Positions 1-7,127 of a stretch of 13,267 nucleotides of DNA are shown in pieces. The position numbers and the translations under genes are program-made. Numbering within the stretch: position 1 is the stretch's first letter; the number at the start of each line of letters is the position of its first letter. Source of the DNA: Faecalibacterium sp. CAG:1138 (GTDB lineage: Bacteria; Bacillota; Clostridia; Christensenellales; CAG-917); NCBI GenBank assembly GCA_000434675.1, contig HF988638.1, positions 137,145-150,411 on the forward strand, read 5' to 3'. The notes beneath the pieces were generated by a model that saw nothing but the letters and a program-made list of their open reading frames with translations, was not told the origin of the DNA and did not search any database.

Positions 1-690
1 TGGAATGCCGAAAATCCCGCGGGGGATTTTAAGTCGATTCTTTTCGCCACGTCTCACATTGCGGACAAGTGGTGGTGGATTCCTTTGGCAATGTTTTTGC
101 TTGCGGTGCTAAGCTATTGCATGCTTTTCGGCGCAATTGACCGCCACATGCGTATCGGCAGCTTCACCATGAGCTTTAAACGGTTTTCGGCAAGGGCAAA
201 CTACAATATGCTTTCCGCCACGCTGTTTTCGGTGGCCGTCATTTTGTGCTTCGTGCTGGACGAATTTGTGTTTGCAAGTCTGGCAACCTTGTCGTCCAAC
301 GTCTTTTCGGGAGCGACTCTGACGGTGGCGCTGTCGTTTTCGGCGTTTTTGTCGTTTGCGCTTCTGGCGCTTGCGGTGGCACTTCTTATTATGTGGGTTC
401 CGACGATGATGCACACGGGGCTTAACGCCAGCGCGGCTTTCGGTATGAGCGTTCGTCAGCTGGGAAGGGACTACTGGAACGTGGCGTTGTCGCTTGCCGC
501 GGTAGGCGCGGTCGCCCTCGTTTTGTATGTTATAAACGGCGTTTTGAAAATGCACATCGGCGTGTTCTTGGACATGGTGTTTTACTGCTTCGTGGTGGTT
601 TATTATCTGGTTTTGGCGTTCACGCTGTTTTTCGAGAAAAACGGCATCGAGCGTATGGACCTCAAAAAGACAAGCATTTGGGAGAAATAA
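1..690 (+). CDS. Polytopic membrane protein, 5'-truncated by window edge
   Basis: The reading frame is open from the first base of the window, so the true start lies upstream; 229 residues are visible. The first in-frame ATG (85) falls inside a hydrophobic segment and is unlikely to be the start. About five membrane segments can be seen: around the Trp-Trp-Trp stretch at the left edge, then near bases 205-300, 325-400, 475-545 and 550-635. Between segments 3 and 4 is a Pro-containing loop followed by a polar Ser-Val-Arg-Gln stretch. The C-terminus is short and charged. No catalytic motif is recognised. Only 3 nt separate it from the next gene, also a membrane protein with a comparable tail layout, so the two are probably co-transcribed and may be distant paralogues or subunits of one complex. 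The YciC/DUF975 type of membrane protein is a possible affiliation, but this is a guess. Confidence 0.8.
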   Translation, partial: WNAENPAGDFKSILFATSHIADKWWWIPLAMFLLAVLSYCMLFGAIDRHMRIGSFTMSFKRFSARANYNMLSATLFSVAVILCFVLDEFVFASLATLSSNVFSGATLTVALSFSAFLSFALLALAVALLIMWVPTMMHTGLNASAAFGMSVRQLGRDYWNVALSLAAVGAVALVLYVINGVLKMHIGVFLDMVFYCFVVVYYLVLAFTLFFEKNGIERMDLKKTSIWEK

Positions 691-693
691 TAT

Positions 694-1650
694 ATGGAAT
701 TCAAAAATTCAATTTCTATCATTACCGTCAAATTCGGCACGGTTTTCAGGGTTATTTTGTATATTGCCATCGTCGGCGTGATCGTGCTCGGCATAGCAAT
801 GATCGGCATAAATCCGATCATATCCGACATCGAAAACAGTCAGGCGATAAAAGACGGCATAAGATCCGTCACCGAGGACGTTCGTTCGTTTTTGGCAGGC
901 GACTACACGATGAAACAAATACTCGACGCGATAAAAGACGACGCGTCCGAAATTTTGTCGCTCATTAAAACCGAAACCAACGCTTTCACGAAAATAGGAC
1001 TGCTCACCGTTTTGCTGCTGGCGATTTCGAGGTTTCTCATCGGGCTGTGCTACGTTCCTTTGGGGGATATTTTCGGCCAGTATATGCAATCCGGCATGAG
1101 GTACGGTTTCTTTTCCAACTACGTTAAGAACATCAAACAGAGCCTCAATTTCAGCTGGGGATACACGCTGTTTTCGACGCTTCTGGACGTGCTGGTTGTG
1201 CTTATCACCGTGTTTTCCGTCTATTTTGCTTTCAGCGTTTTCAAGATTATTTCGCTGATGCTGGCTGTCGTTTTCATCGTTGCGATCGTCGCCTTTAGGT
1301 TCACGCTGACTGCGGGAGTTATCCCTTACATACTTTTCGAAAATTGCGGAAGCAACTTCTTCGTTGCATTAAAACGCAGTTTACCGTGCGTAAAGAAGAA
1401 CATAAACGGCTATATGCGTTGTTTCATCATGAGCGTGCTGTTGTTCTATCTTCTGAACGCAGCCTGCGCGGTAACCACCGTATTCGTCATAACCATTCTT
1501 AGCTTGGCGGCACTCGTCATTCTTGTCAGACTTTTGGAGCTGTGCTTCTATTTCAAGTACAAGAAAATGAAGTACTACATCGACGACAACACCGTCGTTG
1601 ACACGGCTCCGTTTGCCGAGCGCGCAGATCTTGTCGAAATCGAAGACTAA
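694..1650 (+). CDS. Polytopic membrane protein of unknown function
   Basis: A complete 318-residue membrane protein. GGAGAAA at 681-687 sits about 6 nt before the ATG and supports the start. A first membrane segment (about residues 18-42) is followed by a polar, probably extracytoplasmic stretch of about 60 residues rich in Asp, Lys and Ile (about 45-105). Further membrane segments lie near residues 107-125, 160-180, 182-215 and 240-285. The C-terminus is charged, with a Tyr/Lys-rich motif and an acidic end. Between the middle and last segments is a Pro-Tyr followed by an Ala-Leu-Lys-Arg-Ser-Leu stretch, which resembles the same region of the preceding gene. No enzyme motif is seen. The gene ends right before an intrinsic terminator. 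Function unknown; a DUF975/YciC-like relationship is only a suggestion. Confidence 0.85.
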   Translation: MEFKNSISIITVKFGTVFRVILYIAIVGVIVLGIAMIGINPIISDIENSQAIKDGIRSVTEDVRSFLAGDYTMKQILDAIKDDASEILSLIKTETNAFTKIGLLTVLLLAISRFLIGLCYVPLGDIFGQYMQSGMRYGFFSNYVKNIKQSLNFSWGYTLFSTLLDVLVVLITVFSVYFAFSVFKIISLMLAVVFIVAIVAFRFTLTAGVIPYILFENCGSNFFVALKRSLPCVKKNINGYMRCFIMSVLLFYLLNAACAVTTVFVITILSLAALVILVRLLELCFYFKYKKMKYYIDDNTVVDTAPFAERADLVEIED

Positions 1651-1680
1651 AAAAAGCGGCTTATTAAAGCCGCTTTTTTA
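1651..1680 (+). terminator. Intrinsic terminator of the membrane-protein pair
   Basis: GCGGCTT (1656-1662) pairs with AAGCCGC (1667-1673) across a 4-nt loop, flanked by A5 on the left and T6 on the right, directly after the stop codon of the 694-1650 gene. The flanking A and T tracts would let it act in both directions, but position fits the plus-strand gene. Confidence 0.9.
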
Positions 1681-1692
1681 TAATCCTGAAAT

Positions 1693-1721
1693 AAAAACGC
1701 CGCGATTTTGCGGCGTTTTTT
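1693..1721 (-). terminator. Intrinsic terminator of the serC-serA operon
   Basis: ACGCCGC (1697-1703) pairs with GCGGCGT (1710-1716) around a 6-nt loop, flanked by A5 (1693-1697) and T6 (1716-1721). Read on the minus strand, the A tract becomes the U tract, placed about 20 nt after the serA stop. It is separate from the preceding hairpin, so each of the two convergent transcription units has its own terminator, and both hairpins are symmetric enough to work both ways. Confidence 0.85.
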
Positions 1722-1738
1722 GTAGGCTGTTTTTCTTT

Positions 1739-2887
1739 TTACTTGATTTTTAACACGCGGTAAACGCCGCTTGTTTTTTCAAAAAGCGATTTGTCAAGTT
1801 CTTCGTCGCTGTCGGCGAGCGCCGCCGACGTGCCGGATTTATGAACTGCCGAAACTACGTCTGCATTTATGCTTTCTGCAATCGCCTTAATTTCGGGCAC
1901 TGCCGATTCGTTTCCGAGAATAAGCAGGCGGTGCGTCTTTTTTAGCGGTGCAAAAACATCGGGGAAGTTTACGCTGTTTTTGACGTTGCCGTTTTTCAAA
2001 AAATCGGTGAGTTGGGCTGCTATCATGTCGGCGCAGTTGTCTTCGGCTTCCGCAGTCGACGCGCCGAGGTGAGGAAGGGCAATCACGTTTTTCACGTTCA
2101 AAAGCTCTTTCGGGCAAAAGTCCGTGACGTACGCGGATAATTTGCCGCTTTCCAAAGCTTTTTTCACGCTTTCGGAATCGACGAGTTCGCCTCGCGCATT
2201 GTTTATGAGCACGGCGCCGTTCTTCATTATGGCAAATTTTTCGTCGTTCACGAAGCCCTTAAGTTCGGCGGCAAACGGAACGTGCAGGCTGACAAAATCG
2301 GAAAACTTGAAAACCTCGTCGAAATCGCGCTTGAATTCCACGCCCGAAAGATCTTCGCGGTCCAGCATTTCTGCGGTGTAGAACGTGCGGTTTGCGGAGG
2401 CGACTTTCATTCCGAGCGCAAGCGCCATTTTTGCGGTTTGTTTTGCAATTTGTCCGAAGCCTATAAGCCCCAACGTTTTGCCGGAAATTTCAAAGCCCGA
2501 AAATGCGCTTTTGCCTTTTTCGACGGTGGTTTTGAGGTTGTCGTCGGCAGGCAGCGACTGCATCCAGAAGAGCGCGTCCTTAACGTGCCTTGCGGCAAGG
2601 AACATGCCCGCAATCGTAAGCTCCGCAACCGCGTGAGCGTTTGCTCCCGGCGTGTTGAAAACCACTATGCCGCGTTTTGCATATTCTTTGTGAGGTATGT
2701 TGTTTACGCCTGCGCCTAGTCTGCAAACGGCTTTAAGCTTGTCACCGACGGGGTAGTCTGTCATGTCGAAGCTGCGAAGAAGAATGACGTCGGGGTTGGT
2801 TTCGTCCGGATTGTTGACACAATTGTCGTTAAAAATGACATCAACCCTCGAACTCATTTTGTTCAGTTTTTTGACGGTGATCATCAT
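1739..2887 (-). CDS. serA: D-3-phosphoglycerate dehydrogenase (short SerA type)
   Basis: Oxidises 3-phosphoglycerate to 3-phosphohydroxypyruvate, the first step of serine synthesis. The 382-residue protein has a D-2-hydroxyacid dehydrogenase layout: a Rossmann loop GFGQIA (143-148), VSLHVP (199-204), catalytic Arg in NNARGELVD (R232), Glu at 261 and His in PHLGAST (H273). The last 65 residues after HRLL (319 on) look like a worn ACT domain: the serine-binding Asn position is kept, but the usual His and the Pro-Gly turn are not. Two features are odd. The third glycine of the GxGxxG loop is Ala, and the acidic residue expected after the second Rossmann strand is replaced by Asn-Arg (166-167), a change often linked with NADP use. 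The start overlaps the serC stop (ATGATG over TGA). AGGAA at 2895-2891 serves either ATG; the second, at 2884, has the better spacing. Confidence 0.92.
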   Translation of the reverse strand: MMITVKKLNKMSSRVDVIFNDNCVNNPDETNPDVILLRSFDMTDYPVGDKLKAVCRLGAGVNNIPHKEYAKRGIVVFNTPGANAHAVAELTIAGMFLAARHVKDALFWMQSLPADDNLKTTVEKGKSAFSGFEISGKTLGLIGFGQIAKQTAKMALALGMKVASANRTFYTAEMLDREDLSGVEFKRDFDEVFKFSDFVSLHVPFAAELKGFVNDEKFAIMKNGAVLINNARGELVDSESVKKALESGKLSAYVTDFCPKELLNVKNVIALPHLGASTAEAEDNCADMIAAQLTDFLKNGNVKNSVNFPDVFAPLKKTHRLLILGNESAVPEIKAIAESINADVVSAVHKSGTSAALADSDEELDKSLFEKTSGVYRVLKIK

Positions 2888-3960
2888 TTGTTCCTAGCCT
2901 CAAAATCTTTCATGAAGGAGATGAGCGCATCGACGCCTTCCATAGGCATGCCGTTATAGAGCGACGCCCTCAGGCCGCCGACCAGTTTGTGGCCTTTTAA
3001 GCTGTGAAGATTTTGCGCTTCGGCTTCTTTGACGAATTTCGCGTCCAGCTCGGCGCTCGGGGTTACGAAAGGTATGTTCACGAGGCTTCTTGCGTCGGCG
3101 CGGTTAGGGCAGACGTAGAAACCGCTTTCGTCGATAAAATCGTAGAGTTTTTTGCTCTTTGCTTTGTTGAATGCTTCCATTTCTTTTACTCCGCCGAATT
3201 TTTTGAGGTAGCGGAGGTTCAGCATCATAACGTAGATGGCGAACGTAGGCGGAGTGTTGTAGAGGCTGTTTTTTGCCGCGTGCGTCGAATATTTCATCAT
3301 CGTCGGGCAGAATTCGGATTCGTGGCCCAAAAGGTCTTTTTTGACGATAACGACGGTTACGCCCGCAGGACCGAGATTCTTTTGCGCGCCCGCAAATAAA
3401 AGCCCGAATTTTTCAACCGGAATTTCTTCCGCCATAATGTTGCTGCTCGCGTCGCCGACGAGAGGGGCGGAAAGGGTTGGATATTCGGTGTAATGCGTGC
3501 CGTAGATGGTGTTGTTGAGGGTTATGTAGCCGTAGTCGATGTCAGGCCTGAAGGAAATGGCCTTGACGTCCGGAATATAGGTGAAATTTGCGTCCTCGGA
3601 GGTTGCGGCAACGGCTGCGTCGCCGTAGCGCTTGGCTTCTTTGTAGGCCTTGGTCGCCCATACGCCGGTGAGGACGTAGTCGGCTTTTTTGTGATTTGTC
3701 ATAAGGTTCAGAGGAACCGCTTCGAACTGAGTGCTGCCGCCGCCTTGCATAAGCAGAATGTCGTAGTCCTCAGGAACGTGCATAAGTTCCCTTATAAGAG
3801 AAAGACATTCGGCGTGAATCCGGTCGTAAAACTTGCCGCGGTGGCTCATTTCCATAACGCTCATGCCGCTGCCGCCAAAATCCAAAAGCTCGGCTTTTAC
3901 TTGCTCCAAAACTTCCACAGGCAGTACGCTCGGGCCTGCGGAGTAGTTAAAACTTCTCAT
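2884..3960 (-). CDS. serC: Phosphoserine aminotransferase
   Basis: PLP enzyme that converts 3-phosphohydroxypyruvate plus glutamate to O-phosphoserine, the second step of serine synthesis. The 358 residues match the family's usual length of about 360. Diagnostic motifs are FNYSAGPSVLP at the N-terminus, SGMSVMEMSHRGK (31-43, His and Arg for the substrate phosphate), QGGGSTQF (72-79), Trp101 stacking on the cofactor, Asp170 contacting the pyridine nitrogen, the Schiff-base Lys194 in GAQKNLGPAG, LYNTPPTF and GGLRASLYN. The start has a strong AAGGAG (3972-3967) six nt upstream. It is the promoter-proximal gene of the serC-serA operon and its stop overlaps the serA start, so the two are probably translationally coupled. 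No serB (phosphatase) is in the window. Confidence 0.97.
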   Translation of the reverse strand: MRSFNYSAGPSVLPVEVLEQVKAELLDFGGSGMSVMEMSHRGKFYDRIHAECLSLIRELMHVPEDYDILLMQGGGSTQFEAVPLNLMTNHKKADYVLTGVWATKAYKEAKRYGDAAVAATSEDANFTYIPDVKAISFRPDIDYGYITLNNTIYGTHYTEYPTLSAPLVGDASSNIMAEEIPVEKFGLLFAGAQKNLGPAGVTVVIVKKDLLGHESEFCPTMMKYSTHAAKNSLYNTPPTFAIYVMMLNLRYLKKFGGVKEMEAFNKAKSKKLYDFIDESGFYVCPNRADARSLVNIPFVTPSAELDAKFVKEAEAQNLHSLKGHKLVGGLRASLYNGMPMEGVDALISFMKDFEARNK

Positions 3961-3988
3961 AACGATCTCCTTAAGATTTGCTTACTTA

Positions 3989-4017
3989 ATTATACAACAA
4001 ATTTTGCCGAATTTCAA
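3989..4017 (-). promoter_or_regulatory. Sigma-A-type promoter of serC-serA
   Basis: On the minus strand TTGAAA (4017-4012) is followed after exactly 17 nt by TATAAT (3994-3989). The predicted transcription start near 3982 gives a leader of only about 22 nt to the serC ATG, too short for a T-box or riboswitch, so any control would act at the promoter. Confidence 0.8.
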
Positions 4018-4058
4018 ATTATTTGGCCGTATAAAACATATCGAAAGCAATAAATTTG

Positions 4059-4064
4059 TATAAT
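4059..4064 (+). promoter_or_regulatory. Perfect -10 box immediately upstream of nucleotidyltransferase ATG
   Basis: TATAAT ends 5 nt before the ATG at 4070, so a start of transcription at the usual distance would fall at or beside the A of the ATG. No convincing -35 box lies 16-18 nt upstream, and no Shine-Dalgarno sequence precedes the ATG. Either this is a leaderless transcript or the box is fortuitous in AT-rich DNA. A TATAAA at 4030-4035 is an alternative, also without a good -35. Confidence 0.4.
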
Positions 4065-4069
4065 TTGGT

Positions 4070-4771
4070 ATGAAAGCAGTGATTCTTGCGGGCGGTTTCG
4101 GAAAAAGACTTAAGCCGCTCACCGACAAAACGTGCAAACCTATGGTCAGAATTTTGGGCAGACCGCTGTCCGAATACGCCGTTGCGGCGCTTAAAGCCGC
4201 GGGGATAGAAGAAGTGTACTTCGCCACGGGCTATCGCTCGGAGGACGTCGAAAGCTACTACGGCGACGGCAGAAAATTCGGTATGCGGTTTCGTTACCGA
4301 AAAGAAACGACGCCTCTCGGGACTGCCGGCGCAGTCAGGGAACTTAAAGGAGAACTTGGCGAAAAGTTTTTGTGTCTGCCGGCAGACGGCCTGTCCGACG
4401 TGGACCTCGGGGCGTTTTCCCGCGCGGATACGGACGGGTTTGTCGGCGCGCTTGCGGTGGCGCTAAAGGATGACACGACGGGGCTCGGCGTTGTGAATTT
4501 TGACGATAATCTGATTGTAAAAAGCTTTGTCGAAAAACCGCCTATTTCGACGAAAGCGTACGTTAATACGGGTATATATATGTTTACAAGTGCCGTTTTC
4601 GACTATATAACCGACGGCTTTTGTGATTTCGGAAAAAACGTTTTTCCAAATCTTTCGGGGAAGCTGAAGGTGTTTGTACATAATGGGTTTTGGTCGGACG
4701 TGGGCACTTTAAAAAGCTACGAGGAAGCTTGCAAAACGGTGGCTCTCGGCGAAAAATTCAAAAGTTTGTAG
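4070..4771 (+). CDS. Sugar-1-phosphate nucleotidyltransferase
   Basis: Transfers a nucleotidyl group from an NTP to a sugar 1-phosphate, giving an activated NDP-sugar for cell-surface glycans. The 233 residues form one NTP_transferase domain without the C-terminal left-handed helix domain of the longer family members. Visible motifs are the N-terminal signature MKAVILAGGFGKRLKPLTDK followed by Lys-Pro (23-24), GTAGAV (84-89), a metal-binding Asp (106) in PADGLSD where NGD is more common, EKP (155-157), VNTGIYMF (165-172) and SDVGT (209-213). The substrate cannot be fixed; mannose-1-phosphate or heptose-1-phosphate guanylyltransferases and glucose-1-phosphate thymidylyltransferases all share this signature. 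The N-terminal motif leaves no room for a different start, although no ribosome-binding site precedes the ATG. It lies divergent from serC and upstream of the RNase J promoter, so it may be a single-gene unit. Confidence 0.9.
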   Translation: MKAVILAGGFGKRLKPLTDKTCKPMVRILGRPLSEYAVAALKAAGIEEVYFATGYRSEDVESYYGDGRKFGMRFRYRKETTPLGTAGAVRELKGELGEKFLCLPADGLSDVDLGAFSRADTDGFVGALAVALKDDTTGLGVVNFDDNLIVKSFVEKPPISTKAYVNTGIYMFTSAVFDYITDGFCDFGKNVFPNLSGKLKVFVHNGFWSDVGTLKSYEEACKTVALGEKFKSL

Positions 4772-4799
4772 AAGGTTTTTTCAAATTCCGCTTAAACTC

Positions 4800-4828
4800 T
4801 TGTCAAAGTCGCAATAATAAGTTATAAT
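4800..4828 (+). promoter_or_regulatory. Consensus sigma-A promoter of the RNase J operon
   Basis: TTGTCA (4800-4805) and TATAAT (4823-4828) are separated by exactly 17 nt. The predicted start near 4835 gives a leader of about 36 nt to the TTG at 4871. Confidence 0.85.
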
Positions 4829-4844
4829 CTATGTTAGACTATAT

Positions 4845-4865
4845 TGCGCGCTTTGCGCACGGAGG
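4845..4865 (+). promoter_or_regulatory. Leader hairpin abutting the RNase J ribosome-binding site
   Basis: TGCGC (4845-4849) can pair with GCGCA (4855-4859) around a 5-nt loop, ending one base before GGAGG (4861-4865). The Shine-Dalgarno core is 5 nt from the TTG at 4871 and decides that start. The hairpin lies about 10 nt from the predicted 5' end of the mRNA, where it might affect 5' access or ribosome loading; a 5-bp stem may also be chance. Confidence 0.5.
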
Positions 4866-4870
4866 CATTT

Positions 4871-6529
4871 TTGAAATCAAATAAACTTCTGAAAGTTATG
4901 TTTTTCGGCGGCGTCGGCGAAATCGGCAAAAATATGACCGCCTTGGAATACGGCGACAATATTCTGGTTGTCGACGCGGGCATGGGGTTCCCGAACGAAG
5001 CGACTCCGGGGGTGGACGTCGTTATTCCCGATATAGAATATCTTAAAACAAACAGCGAAAAGGTGGTCGGCATAGTTCTGACGCACGGCCACGAGGATCA
5101 CGTCGGCGCGTTGCCGTACGTTTTGAAAGACCTGCCGCAAGTGCCCGTTTACGGGACTCGTTTTACGCTTGGCATCGCGGCGCACAAACTGGAAAATCAA
5201 AGGATGTCCGCGGACGTCCTTTCGGTCGTTCCCGAAAACGGAACCGTCGAAATAGGCCCGTTTTCCGTCGAATTTATCAAAGTCTGCCACAGCATAGCGG
5301 GCGCGGCTGCCCTGAGCATCACGACGCCTGCCGGCATAGTGTTTTTCACCGGCGACTACAAAATGGACTATACCCCTATCGACGGCAAGCTTACCAACAT
5401 TGCAAGGATCGAGGAAATAGGCAAAAAAGGCGTTTTGCTTATGCTTGGCGAAAGCACCAACGTCGAACGACAGGGGCACAGCAAATCCGAACGCCGGGTG
5501 GGGCAGAGTCTGGAACAGGTGTTTGTGACGAACAGCACCCGAAGGATAATCATTGCCACCTTTGCCACCAACAACTACAGGGTTCAGCAGATTATGGACC
5601 TTGCCAAAAAGTACGGACGGAAAGTGCTGCTTAGCGGTCGGAGCATGAAATTTATAACCGAACTCGGCAAGGAGTCGGGCGAATTGCACTTCGATTCCGA
5701 CATTCTCGTGGACGCGCAAACGGCCAAAAAGATGGACGACGGCAAAGTTCTGGTGATAAGCACCGGCACGCAGGGCGAACCGATGTCGGCGCTTGCAAAA
5801 ATGAGCCAGGGCGAATTCGACAAGATAACCGTTGGCGAAAACGATACCGTGGTTCTGTCGTCAAGCCCGATCCCGGGCAACGAGAGAAGCATCTACACCG
5901 TCATCAACAACCTCTACCGCAAGGGCGCGGAGGTTATGTACGAAGCGATGTACGACATACACACCACCGGCCACGCGTTTCAGGAGGAGCTGAAGCTAAT
6001 GCTTCAACTGGTGAAACCGAAGTACTTTATCCCCGTTCACGGCGAATATCGTCATCTGAAAAAGCACGCCGAACTGGCAAAATCGTTGGGTATTCCCGCG
6101 GGCAACGTGCTTATATGCGAAATAGGCAACGCGGTTGCTTTGAACAAAAAGGAATTCAAGCGTATTTCCGACGTTCCTGCGGGCAACAGCTTCGTTGACG
6201 GCAACACTTTGGGCGAAAACGCAGACGGCATTCTGCGTGACAGGATAAACCTGTCGAAGGACGGAATGATCATCGTCGTTGCAACCGTCGAAATGAAAAC
6301 GGGCAAAATATTGTCGGGGCCGGAAATAATCGCAAGAGGCTTCGATTTCGACGAAGAAAAGGCCGAGGAAACCAAAGAGGAAGTGTCAAAAGCGGTTGCC
6401 GCTCTGGACTACGATCTGGTTGAGGACTACACCGAGGTCAAGGCTGCGGCAAGAAAAGCGATACGACAGCTTCTTAAACAAAAATACAAACAATATCCGA
6501 TGATATTGCCGATCATAATCGAGGGCTGA
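4871..6529 (+). CDS. rnj: Ribonuclease J
   Basis: Metallo-beta-lactamase/beta-CASP ribonuclease with 5'-3' exonuclease and endonuclease activity, central to mRNA decay and rRNA 5' maturation in many Gram-positives. From the TTG at 4871 it has 552 residues, close to the usual 555. The zinc-binding motif THGHEDHVG (H72, H74, D76, H77), H140 in CHSIAG, D162 in GDYKMD, the beta-CASP region with STGTQGEPM and SSSPIPGNE, HTTGHAFQEEL (364-374) and H390 in PVHGEYRHL are all present, followed by the C-terminal domain. The TTG is chosen because GGAGG lies 5 nt upstream and the family's short N-terminus leads straight into FFGGVGEIGKN. A more upstream TTG at 4844 has no such site, and the ATG at 4898 would cut the first strand. 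First gene of an operon with the methyltransferase (1-nt gap). It could correspond to J1 or J2; only one copy is here. Confidence 0.96.
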   Translation: MKSNKLLKVMFFGGVGEIGKNMTALEYGDNILVVDAGMGFPNEATPGVDVVIPDIEYLKTNSEKVVGIVLTHGHEDHVGALPYVLKDLPQVPVYGTRFTLGIAAHKLENQRMSADVLSVVPENGTVEIGPFSVEFIKVCHSIAGAAALSITTPAGIVFFTGDYKMDYTPIDGKLTNIARIEEIGKKGVLLMLGESTNVERQGHSKSERRVGQSLEQVFVTNSTRRIIIATFATNNYRVQQIMDLAKKYGRKVLLSGRSMKFITELGKESGELHFDSDILVDAQTAKKMDDGKVLVISTGTQGEPMSALAKMSQGEFDKITVGENDTVVLSSSPIPGNERSIYTVINNLYRKGAEVMYEAMYDIHTTGHAFQEELKLMLQLVKPKYFIPVHGEYRHLKKHAELAKSLGIPAGNVLICEIGNAVALNKKEFKRISDVPAGNSFVDGNTLGENADGILRDRINLSKDGMIIVVATVEMKTGKILSGPEIIARGFDFDEEKAEETKEEVSKAVAALDYDLVEDYTEVKAAARKAIRQLLKQKYKQYPMILPIIIEG

Positions 6530-6530
6530 A

Positions 6531-7121
6531 ATGTTTGAGGATATTTACCGATTTCAAAAAAAATACGCAGCCGAGCACAAAGTTCCCGTTATGCTTGACG
6601 AGAGCATGGCTATTCTGCAGGAAACGGTCAGGCGCGCGCGCCCGAAAAAGATTCTGGAAATCGGCACGGCCATCGGCTACAGCGGCATAAAAATGCTGGA
6701 GCAGGCCGATTGCGCCACGCTTACCACCGTCGATAAGGACGCCGACAGACTGGACGTCGCGAGGGAATGTTTCAAAAAGGCGGGACTTACGGACAGGGTT
6801 ACGATTTGGGAAGGCGATTCGGACGATATCGTGAGATACGCAAGCGGCAAGTTCGACTTCATTATGCTTGACGGACCGAAGGGGCAGTATGCGAGGTATC
6901 TGCCGTATCTGAAGGAATTGCTCTTAAAGGGCGGAGTGCTTTTTGCCGACGACGTTATGTTCAAGTGCAAGACGGGGGAGGACTTCAATCCGCTGCACAA
7001 GCTGAGGACGATTTCCGTTCAGCTTAAAGTTTTTTTGGACGAACTGACAAACGATAAGGATTTTGAAACCACGCTTTACGACGTCGGGGACGGCGTTTCG
7101 GTGAGCGTGAAAAAAGGTTAG
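6531..7121 (+). CDS. trmR: SAM-dependent O-methyltransferase, TrmR-like (tRNA wobble 5-hydroxyuridine)
   Basis: A 196-residue class I methyltransferase of the O-methyltransferase 3 family. Motif I is ILEIGTAIGYSG (41-52), Asp68 ends the second strand, and Asp114 in MLDGPKG and Asp140-Asp141 in LFADDV occupy the metal-binding positions. The N-terminal helix with a Pro-Val-Met-Leu stretch is like that of B. subtilis TrmR (YrrM), which methylates 5-hydroxyuridine at tRNA position 34 to 5-methoxyuridine. The specific assignment rests on the gene that follows: a U32-family protein of the type that makes 5-hydroxyuridine, the same order as yrrM-yrrN-yrrO in B. subtilis. Many relatives have Asn at the second residue of the Asp-Asn metal pair, where Asp is found here. 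It starts 1 nt after the RNase J stop, with GAGGG (6521-6525) as ribosome-binding site. Catechol-type methyltransferase activity is the alternative. Confidence 0.8.
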   Translation: MFEDIYRFQKKYAAEHKVPVMLDESMAILQETVRRARPKKILEIGTAIGYSGIKMLEQADCATLTTVDKDADRLDVARECFKKAGLTDRVTIWEGDSDDIVRYASGKFDFIMLDGPKGQYARYLPYLKELLLKGGVLFADDVMFKCKTGEDFNPLHKLRTISVQLKVFLDELTNDKDFETTLYDVGDGVSVSVKKG

Positions 7122-7127
7122 ACGAAA

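Noticed and set aside
3961..3988. Possible riboswitch or T-box in the serC leader
   Set aside because: The predicted leader is only about 22 nt, too short for any such element, and no structure is visible.
3493..4053. 186-codon plus-strand frame opposite the start of serC
   Set aside because: It runs antisense through conserved serC sequence and across the serC promoter, has no ribosome-binding site and no recognisable protein features.
4772..4799. Possible terminator after the nucleotidyltransferase gene
   Set aside because: There is a T6 run at 4776-4781 but no inverted repeat in front of it, so no intrinsic terminator can be supported.
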